DNA of 17,191 nucleotides from an uncultured bacterium. Lineage in GTDB: Bacteria > Bacillota_I > Bacilli_A > RF39 > UBA660. Shown one piece after another: positions 12,786 through 17,191 of the stretch. Both the position numbers and the translations under genes were made by a program. The stretch covers positions 1-17,191 of the forward strand of contig CASEDN010000112.1 of NCBI GenBank assembly GCA_949286645.1, in the 5' to 3' direction. Numbering within the stretch: the stretch's first letter is position 1; each line of letters opens with the position of its first letter. The notes beneath the pieces were generated by a model that saw nothing but the letters and a program-made list of their open reading frames with translations, had not been told where the DNA came from and did not search any database.

Positions 12786-13579
12786 TGTTTTTCCTCCTTA
12801 AGGACAGTAACATAGTGAATATTATTAAAGTTTTGATTTGTCTTTACTCCTAAAGTTTTACTTAATCCATACTTATCATTAGTAATAGTCTCTACTTCTC
12901 CTATATATATTCCTCTTGGAAACATTCCACCTAATCCACTAGTTGTTACTACATCACCTTTATTAATTCCTACTTTACTATCTACTCCACTTATTAATAC
13001 TAAGTTATTTTCTTTATCATAACCACTAAGTATGGCAGTAGTTTCTCCTGTTGTCGTAGCGATAGAAACAGATACTTTATTATTTACATCATTGGCAGTT
13101 ATAAGTTTTATTTCACTAGAATAATTAGTAACATTTTGAATTTTACCAATAAGTCCATCTTTAGTAATAGCGACCATGTTCTTCTTTAAGCCATCTTTAC
13201 TACCTTTATCTATTGTTAGAGTCTGATACCAATAACTTCTATTTCTTGATATGACAGTTGCATTAACTACATCATAGCCAGTTAAAGTCTGATTTAAATC
13301 TAAAGCATCACGTAGTTGTTCTATTTCTTCTTCTAAATGAACATTTAAATTCTTTTGAATTACATAACTTTCTGTTAAATCAGTATCTTTATCAGCATTT
13401 AGGGAAGTAAATGGTAACATTACTCCTCTTGTGATGATAGTAGCGGCATCTTTAAAGAATGATTCTACTGCTGTTAGTTTTCTATTTGATGATAGAGAGT
13501 AAAATAAAACAAAAAATGCTATGATTATAACTATAATGATAATAATAATTTTTCTTCTTTTTTTACTTTTTCTATACAT
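12782..13579 (-). CDS. mreC: MreC, rod-shape-determining protein
   Basis: A 265-aa bitopic protein. A basic N-terminus and one membrane segment (about 10-28, KIIIIIIVIIIAFFVLFYSL) are followed by a coiled-coil stretch with VIQKNLNVHLEEEIEQLRD and the two beta barrels. Typical MreC blocks are ATVISRNRSYWYQTLTIDKG, VAITKDGLIGKIQNVT and VTTSGLGGMFPRGIYIGEV. MreC is known to activate the RodA-PBP2 synthase outside the membrane. I chose ATG 13579 because AAAGGA lies 9 nt upstream; an in-frame TTG at 13597 includes that Shine-Dalgarno in its coding sequence and coincides with the predicted transcript start. mreB, which normally lies between radC and mreC, is absent: only about 50 nt separate the two genes, and they hold a complete promoter. 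Confidence 0.93.
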   Translation of the reverse strand: MYRKSKKRRKIIIIIIVIIIAFFVLFYSLSSNRKLTAVESFFKDAATIITRGVMLPFTSLNADKDTDLTESYVIQKNLNVHLEEEIEQLRDALDLNQTLTGYDVVNATVISRNRSYWYQTLTIDKGSKDGLKKNMVAITKDGLIGKIQNVTNYSSEIKLITANDVNNKVSVSIATTTGETTAILSGYDKENNLVLISGVDSKVGINKGDVVTTSGLGGMFPRGIYIGEVETITNDKYGLSKTLGVKTNQNFNNIHYVTVLKEEKQ

Positions 13580-13602
13580 AGTATCTGTTCCTTTCAAAGT
13601 TT

Positions 13603-13631
13603 AGTATACTAATAACTTTTTATTTTTGCAA
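13603..13631 (-). promoter_or_regulatory. Sigma-A promoter of mreCD, with palindromic -10 region
   Basis: On the minus strand TTGCAA (13631-13626), a 17-nt spacer and TATACT (13608-13603). The -10 lies inside a perfect 12-nt palindrome TTAGTATACTAA (13601-13612). The -35 begins one base after the radC stop codon. Confidence 0.65.
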
Positions 13632-14309
13632 TTAATCTAGTAAATTATTTTCTAAAAAACTAAAATATTTACTTTCACTAACTATTAAGTGATCATATAT
13701 CAAGACTCCATGGATTTTTCCTAGTTCTATTAAATAATTAGTAAACTCTATGTCTTTAGGACTTGGATTTACACTTCCTGAAGGATGATTATGAATACAT
13801 ATTATATAACTGGCACTAACTTTATAAGCTTCTTTAAATATTTCTCTTGGATGAACATTACTTTTAGTCATAGTACCTTTAAACAATAGTTTACTACTAA
13901 GTACTTTTTTCTTACTATCTAGATAAATACAGTAAAAGCATTCTTGTTTTAGTCCATAAAAAAATGATTTGCAGTAGTTATAAATATCTTTAGCAGTAGT
14001 TAGCTTTTCTTTCTCTTCATCACTTTCTAAGAATATTCTTTTACCAAGTTCTACCATAGCAAGGATTTTAGTGGCTTTTACGGGTCCTATTCCTTTTATT
14101 TTAGTAAGTTCTTGATAATTTAGATTAACAAAGTTTTTCATGCTTCTAACTTCCTTTAATAATTCAAAAGCAAGTTCATTGGCATTAACATTTTTTACTC
14201 CTTCTCCAAGAATAATGGCTAAGAGTTCACTACTAGATAGGCTGTTAGCACCTTTTTTAATTAATTTTTCCCTAGGTCTTTCACTTTTTGGTATTTCTTT
14301 TATTTTCAT
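13632..14309 (-). CDS. radC: RadC, JAB/MPN-domain protein
   Basis: A 225-aa protein of the usual RadC length. An N-terminal helix-hairpin-helix region (about 65-90, LTKIKGIGPVKATKILAM) is followed by a JAMM-type metal-binding domain with IHNHPSGSVNPSPKD (H173, H175, S178, D186) and E157 as the expected upstream acid. The biochemical role of RadC is unsettled; the old recombination-repair assignment is not well supported, and the fold suggests a metal hydrolase. The start ATG 14309 has GGGGGT upstream. It lies 43 nt after the spoIIB-like gene and 52 nt before mreC, the position it has in B. subtilis (spoIIB-maf-radC-mreB-mreC) apart from the missing genes. Confidence 0.95.
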   Translation of the reverse strand: MKIKEIPKSERPREKLIKKGANSLSSSELLAIILGEGVKNVNANELAFELLKEVRSMKNFVNLNYQELTKIKGIGPVKATKILAMVELGKRIFLESDEEKEKLTTAKDIYNYCKSFFYGLKQECFYCIYLDSKKKVLSSKLLFKGTMTKSNVHPREIFKEAYKVSASYIICIHNHPSGSVNPSPKDIEFTNYLIELGKIHGVLIYDHLIVSESKYFSFLENNLLD

Positions 14310-14352
14310 TTTTGACCCCCTTCATTTATATTTTATACAAATAATTTAAATT

Positions 14353-14805
14353 TTACTCTAAAACAAATTCTTGATAGTTAGCTAGTACTACTTCATTAAT
14401 AGAAGTTATCTCATCATTTGATTTAGTTTTGTTAAGTAGGATATCCATTTGTTCAAGTGTTGCTAGAAATTCTTCGTTTTCAATACTCATCTTTTTAATA
14501 GAAGCATTAATATCTTCTTCTTTATACATTTTCTTTAACTTCTCTAAATTATCATTAGATGAGGTTATGGCAAGATAAACAATATAATTAGCATCTTCTT
14601 TTACAATTAAATATGGCTCTATATTAGAAACAGCTTTTTTAGCTTGTTCTTCTGTACTGTATGATCCTTCCATTAAAAAATAAGTACTATTAACTTCTTT
14701 AATAACAGCCTCTGATTCTAGTTTGTACTGTTCAAATAAAAAATTACCTAGTACTGTTCCTATTAAAATTGCCACTAACATTGTTATAAAAAAACTCTTT
14801 GTCAT
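14353..14805 (-). CDS. SpoIIB-like protein: one TM segment plus SPOR-like domain
   Basis: A 150-aa protein. MTKSFFITMLVAILIGTVLG is an N-terminal membrane anchor; residues about 38-105 look like a SPOR domain (STYFLMEGSYSTEEQAKKAV, then EDANYIVYLAITSSNDNLEKLKKMYKEE), followed by a helical tail. B. subtilis SpoIIB (about 330 aa) also has one membrane segment and a C-terminal SPOR domain, acts at the septum during engulfment, and lies just upstream of maf-radC. This gene sits directly upstream of radC and carries a Spo0A-type promoter, so I read it as a shortened SpoIIB. Sequence alone would only support a SPOR-like membrane protein. The start is ATG 14805 (GGTGATAATA just upstream); in-frame extension to 14934 would cross the promoter and the divergent gene and is rejected. 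Confidence 0.65.
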   Translation of the reverse strand: MTKSFFITMLVAILIGTVLGNFLFEQYKLESEAVIKEVNSTYFLMEGSYSTEEQAKKAVSNIEPYLIVKEDANYIVYLAITSSNDNLEKLKKMYKEEDINASIKKMSIENEEFLATLEQMDILLNKTKSNDEITSINEVVLANYQEFVLE

Positions 14806-14821
14806 TATTATCACCGTCTCT

Positions 14822-14855
14822 ATATTAACAAAAGATATTTCATTATTTTGTCGAA
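14822..14855 (-). promoter_or_regulatory. Spo0A-type promoter of the spoIIB-like gene
   Basis: On the minus strand a perfect Spo0A box TTCGACA (14855-14849) is followed after exactly 21 nt by TAATAT (14827-14822). Box orientation and spacing to the -10 are identical to those upstream of the kinase gene (4961-4994). The -10 start is 22 nt before the ATG (5' end of hexamer to start codon), close to the kinase case. Confidence 0.6.
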
Positions 14856-14877
14856 AGTTGTAGTAAAATTTTATAAA
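14848..14877 (+). promoter_or_regulatory. Divergent promoter of the lipoprotein gene, -35 overlapping the Spo0A box
   Basis: TTGTCG (14848-14853; 4/6), an 18-nt spacer and TATAAA (14872-14877; 5/6). The -35 overlaps the Spo0A box TGTCGAA (14849-14855), so Spo0A binding could block this promoter while serving the opposite one. Confidence 0.5.
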
Positions 14878-14907
14878 AAGTGATAAATTAATAATAGGAG
14901 GAAATAT

Positions 14908-15375
14908 ATGAAAAAGAAATTTAAAATTTGGCAAGTAGTTTTAGGAGTATGCTCTTTATTACTAGTTACTGGTTGTGGTAATAGTACAGAATCTATGACT
15001 TGTACAAGAACAATGAATCAAAATGGAATTAAGACTAGCTTAAAATATAATGTTGAGTATGAAGGAGATTATGTTTCAAGGGTTAAGACTGTTGAGACAG
15101 TTGAAACTGATAGTACTGATATACTTAATACTTATAAAGAACAGATTGAATCTTTATATAGCCCTTATAAAGATGTAGAATACTATGAGTATAATGTTGA
15201 TGTGACAGATAATAAATTAACTTCTACTGTTGATATCAATTATGCAAAAGTTGATACTGATAAATTACTTGAAATTGATTCTGCTAATGGACAACTAATT
15301 AAAGATGGTAAAATCAGTGTTGATGATATTAAGAGTGTCTACGAAAGTTTAGGTGCTACATGTAAAAACGACTAG
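14908..15375 (+). CDS. YehR/DUF1307-type lipoprotein
   Basis: A 155-aa secreted lipoprotein. The signal peptide is MKKKFKIWQVVLGVCSLLLV and the lipobox LVTGC ends in the lipidated C23. The mature part has YNVEYEGDYVSRVKTVETVE, a helical stretch around DILNTYKEQIESLYSPY, then TSTVDINYAKVDTDKLLEID and a C-terminal helix. The second half follows the DUF1307/YehR pattern (a VDI-x-KVD-x-x-x-L block, then an amphipathic helix ending in a short charged tail). Function of the family is unknown; the protein sits outside the membrane. ATG 14908 has AGGAGG 6 nt upstream. It is divergent from the spoIIB-like gene and its promoter overlaps a Spo0A box. Its stop codon is within the terminator at 15370-15395. 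Confidence 0.8.
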   Translation: MKKKFKIWQVVLGVCSLLLVTGCGNSTESMTCTRTMNQNGIKTSLKYNVEYEGDYVSRVKTVETVETDSTDILNTYKEQIESLYSPYKDVEYYEYNVDVTDNKLTSTVDINYAKVDTDKLLEIDSANGQLIKDGKISVDDIKSVYESLGATCKND

Positions 15376-15395
15376 AATTTCTAGTCTTTTATTTT
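15364..15395. terminator. Bidirectional terminator containing both convergent stop codons
   Basis: GACTAGA (15370-15376) pairs with TCTAGTC (15380-15386) around a 3-nt loop. TTTTATTTT follows on plus, and GTTTTT on minus. The lipoprotein TAG (15373-15375) and the phosphoesterase TAG (15383-15381, minus) are both in the stem. Confidence 0.85.
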
Positions 15396-16229
15396 GAGAG
15401 TTAAAGTGTGGACTGTTTCATCTTTAATAAAATTATAGCCATCTATTACTAGTCCATCTGTTGTAGAGATAGTGGCAAAGCCTGGTGCATAAAATCCAAA
15501 CGAATAACTATTAGGTTGGAGATTACTGCAACTAGCTACTCTAAAGGCATTTCTCATTTCTTTAAACTTAAAGAAATGAGAATGTCCTTTTAATATTACA
15601 TCATAATTATAGTGAGGTGGTACTAAAACTGATGTTGGGACATTATGTTCTAGGAATAGTTTGTAGTTAGAACATTTAAGATAAGCACCTCCTGCTCCTA
15701 GAATAGTAAAAGTATCAGATGATAACTCTTTATATAAATTAATACCTAATCTTTTAAACTTAGTATCATGGTTACCTAATATGGCATAAGTTATAATATT
15801 AGTTGGCCAAATATCATGAAATCTTACAATCTGTTTATAATGCAAGTTTATTAACTCATCTTGAGTAAGATCACATCTTTCATCATAACTATCTAATATG
15901 TCTCCTGTATGTAAAACCTTATTTATACCATTTTGTTCTAAAAGATTGAAACTTTTATTAATATAGTATGGACTATCCTTTTCGTTACCTATATGAGTAT
16001 CACTTATTATCCCATATTTTGAATCTTTTAAGACTAAAGAAAACTGATATTTGTATTTAAGTTTATTTAGGATTTTTCTTTTGTCTTCAAAAATATCTTT
16101 ATCATGTAAACCATAATCTAATATTCCTAACATGACGTTATGATTAATTTTATATTCTTCTTTTAAGATATCAAAGTTTTCAAGTGTTAATCTTTTTACT
16201 ATTTCTTTATATTTTAAATCTTTTCTCAT
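15381..16229 (-). CDS. Calcineurin-like metallophosphoesterase
   Basis: A 282-aa protein. An N-terminal helical region of about 65 residues (resembling a winged-helix or small DNA-binding domain, not identified) precedes a complete phosphoesterase domain with the five classical motifs: ISDTHIG (D77, H79), HTGDILD (D110), LGNHD (N153, H154), LEHN (H195) and KGHSHF (H216, H218). It should therefore bind two metal ions and hydrolyse a phosphodiester or phosphomonoester; the substrate cannot be told. No membrane segment or signal peptide is present. ATG 16229 is 11 nt after the GNAT gene, with AGGAT upstream, so the two form an operon. The N-terminal extension sets it apart from the small YfcE/MJ0936 type phosphodiesterases. 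Confidence 0.88.
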   Translation of the reverse strand: MRKDLKYKEIVKRLTLENFDILKEEYKINHNVMLGILDYGLHDKDIFEDKRKILNKLKYKYQFSLVLKDSKYGIISDTHIGNEKDSPYYINKSFNLLEQNGINKVLHTGDILDSYDERCDLTQDELINLHYKQIVRFHDIWPTNIITYAILGNHDTKFKRLGINLYKELSSDTFTILGAGGAYLKCSNYKLFLEHNVPTSVLVPPHYNYDVILKGHSHFFKFKEMRNAFRVASCSNLQPNSYSFGFYAPGFATISTTDGLVIDGYNFIKDETVHTLTLKIKD

Positions 16230-16239
16230 TATAATTATC

Positions 16240-16725
16240 CTATATTTCTTTAATAATTTTATAGGTTCTTATGATGTACCCTTTTTTAAGGTAAAACTCT
16301 AAACCTGCTTTATTAGTACCAAAAACATCTATATCTATATATTTACAATCTATATTTTTTAAATAGTCTTCAGCTTTTTCTAATAAAGCACTACCTATAC
16401 TTTGTCCTCTTTCATTTTCTTTTATAATTAGTTTTAATATTCTACCTCTTTGGGGGCAAGTACTAACGTAGTTTTGTCCAAATGGTAAGTCATCAACGAG
16501 ACAAGCGGTAAGTCCTAGTACTTTAGAATCTTTTAAAGCAAGAAAGATTTTACCTTCATTTTCTATAATCTCATTATGTACTAAATTAAAATATTCTTCT
16601 TTGTAATTATCTACATTAGTCATTATCTTTTGTTCATCTATAGTTGCATGATAGTCTTGTAACTCCACTAATAAGTCTTTTACATCTTCTTTATATTTAT
16701 TATTATACTCTTTTATTTCTAACAT
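16240..16725 (-). CDS. GNAT-family N-acetyltransferase
   Basis: A 161-aa single-domain acetyltransferase of usual GNAT length. The fold is recognisable from the N-terminal beta-alpha unit (EIKEYNNKYKEDVKDLLVEL), the strand KIFLALKDSKVLGLTACLV, and the acetyl-CoA pyrophosphate-binding loop ENERGQSIGSALLEKAEDYL (the R/Q-x-x-G-x-G/A region). After it comes DIDVFGTNKAGLEFYLKKGY, typical of motif B. The acceptor (a small amine, an antibiotic or a protein N-terminus) is not predictable. ATG 16725 follows AAGTGGTG. It is the first gene of a two-gene unit with the metallophosphoesterase. Confidence 0.88.
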   Translation of the reverse strand: MLEIKEYNNKYKEDVKDLLVELQDYHATIDEQKIMTNVDNYKEEYFNLVHNEIIENEGKIFLALKDSKVLGLTACLVDDLPFGQNYVSTCPQRGRILKLIIKENERGQSIGSALLEKAEDYLKNIDCKYIDIDVFGTNKAGLEFYLKKGYIIRTYKIIKEI

Positions 16726-16815
16726 TTTACTACACCACTTCCATATTAATTCTATAATTATATTATCATAGATTATAAGTTTTTAGTGTTATATTGTTGT
16801 TCATTTTGTAAATAT

Positions 16816-17191
16816 TTACTTTATAAAATAATCTATAGGTCTTTTTACATAACCTAATCTTTTAGAAAATTCATTTGTAATATTTGTGTTTTCTTCTATT
16901 TCAAAATTGGTTAAATCATTATCAATTTTCCTATTAATTAATAGCCATTTTTTACTGTTTTCATTTTCCCTGGCACTATGTAATAATAAACTTTTAAAAA
17001 TATATAACAATTCCTTTTTATTTCTTACCAATAAATCTTTTGGTGACTCTTTTGATATATAAAAAGCATCTGGATCTATTATTATTATTATTATTTCATT
17101 TTTGTTTAACACAGTATTTGTCCTTTTGACATCATCTGTAACAATTCCATTATAAGAAAATATCTTAAATAATATTTCTAATTCATTAAGA
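16816..17191 (-). CDS. Unrecognised protein, C-terminal part (runs in from right edge)
   Basis: The frame is open from the TAA at 16816 to the right edge, giving at least 125 residues; an in-frame GTG at 17112 is a possible internal start but has no Shine-Dalgarno, so I treat it as a partial gene whose start lies outside. The visible part starts LNELEILFKIFSYNGIVTDD, then EIIIIIIDPDAFYISKESPKD, a helical LLVRNKKELLYIFKSLLLHSA and a polar end KRLGYVKRPIDYFIK. No family is recognised; no membrane segment or signal is evident (the Ile run is too short and is followed by DPD). Six consecutive ATA codons, a rare-codon type, occur at about 17077-17094. Function is not proposed. Confidence 0.55.
   Translation of the reverse strand, partial: LNELEILFKIFSYNGIVTDDVKRTNTVLNKNEIIIIIIDPDAFYISKESPKDLLVRNKKELLYIFKSLLLHSARENENSKKWLLINRKIDNDLTNFEIEENTNITNEFSKRLGYVKRPIDYFIK

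Noticed and set aside
14140..14349. 69-aa plus-strand open frame
   Set aside because: It is antisense to the well-supported radC gene, with no ribosome site or family resemblance.
14806..14934. Upstream in-frame extension of the spoIIB-like gene to 14934
   Set aside because: It would read through the Spo0A-type promoter and the start of the divergent lipoprotein gene; ATG 14805 has a good GGTGAT Shine-Dalgarno and starts a standard membrane anchor.
17077..17094. Trinucleotide tract as a phase-variation switch
   Set aside because: Unit length of three cannot shift the frame, so on/off switching is not expected.
1..17191. Mobile element, prophage or defence island
   Set aside because: No transposase, integrase, phage or nuclease-effector genes, no attachment-site repeats around the tRNA, and base composition looks uniform.

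Overview
The window is AT-rich DNA (roughly 30% G+C by eye) from a spore-forming member of the Bacillota, most likely a Bacilli-type lineage. It uses the standard bacterial code: TGG encodes Trp and TGA is used as a stop. Genes are tightly packed and Shine-Dalgarno sites are strong. Termination relies on hairpin/U-tract terminators, several of which contain the stop codons of the genes they end. I cannot name the species. The AT content, the small gene sizes and the Mollicutes/Bacilli-type lipid glucosyltransferase would fit an uncultured gut Bacilli lineage related to Erysipelotrichia or spore-forming relatives of Mollicutes, but that is inference.

Layout. 1-1598 (minus): a minimal spoVA operon, spoVAC-spoVAD-spoVAE, which runs off the left edge. 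It is preceded (1711-1744) by the terminator of a membrane-anchored extracellular protein (1856-3031). 3094-4938 (minus): an orphan six-TM sporulation-type histidine kinase (KinB-like) followed by yqeK. A perfect Spo0A box lies upstream of the kinase. 5028-5348 (minus): a membrane-tethered glucose-type EIIB domain that lacks the phosphorylatable cysteine. 5515-6335 (plus): two tandem Cys-rich CotY/CotZ spore coat proteins behind a sigma-K-like promoter, converging on a small CotO-like gene (6352-6678, minus). 6775-7902 (plus): the peptidoglycan polymerase RodA. 7984-9248 (minus): a GT4 lipid glucosyltransferase and a small acidic protein. 9349-9424 (plus): tRNA-Ala(UGC). 9546-10154 (plus): a short collagen-like (G-X-T) spore-surface protein. 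10231-10857 (minus): a DedA-family protein. 10919-14805 (minus): spoIIB-like, radC, mreC, mreD, spoIVFA, spoIVFB. This is the order known from Bacillus subtilis, but with maf, mreB and minCD absent. 14908-15375 (plus): a YehR/DUF1307-type lipoprotein. 15381-16725 (minus): a GNAT acetyltransferase and a metallophosphoesterase. 16816 to the right edge (minus): the C-terminal part of an unrecognised protein.

How it fits together. Much of the window concerns endospore formation. It includes phosphate input to Spo0A (kinase), engulfment (SpoIIB-like), activation of pro-sigma-K (SpoIVFA/FB), coat and outer surface (CotY/Z, CotO-like, collagen-like protein) and dipicolinate/germination (SpoVA). Rod-shape wall genes (mreCD, rodA) are interleaved. 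The strongest regulatory signal is a pair of Spo0A-type promoters with identical geometry: the box TTCGACA, 21 nt, then a -10 hexamer. One precedes the kinase and one precedes the spoIIB-like gene. I did not find a clearly new defence or mobile system; the observations most worth checking are regulatory and gene-loss ones.
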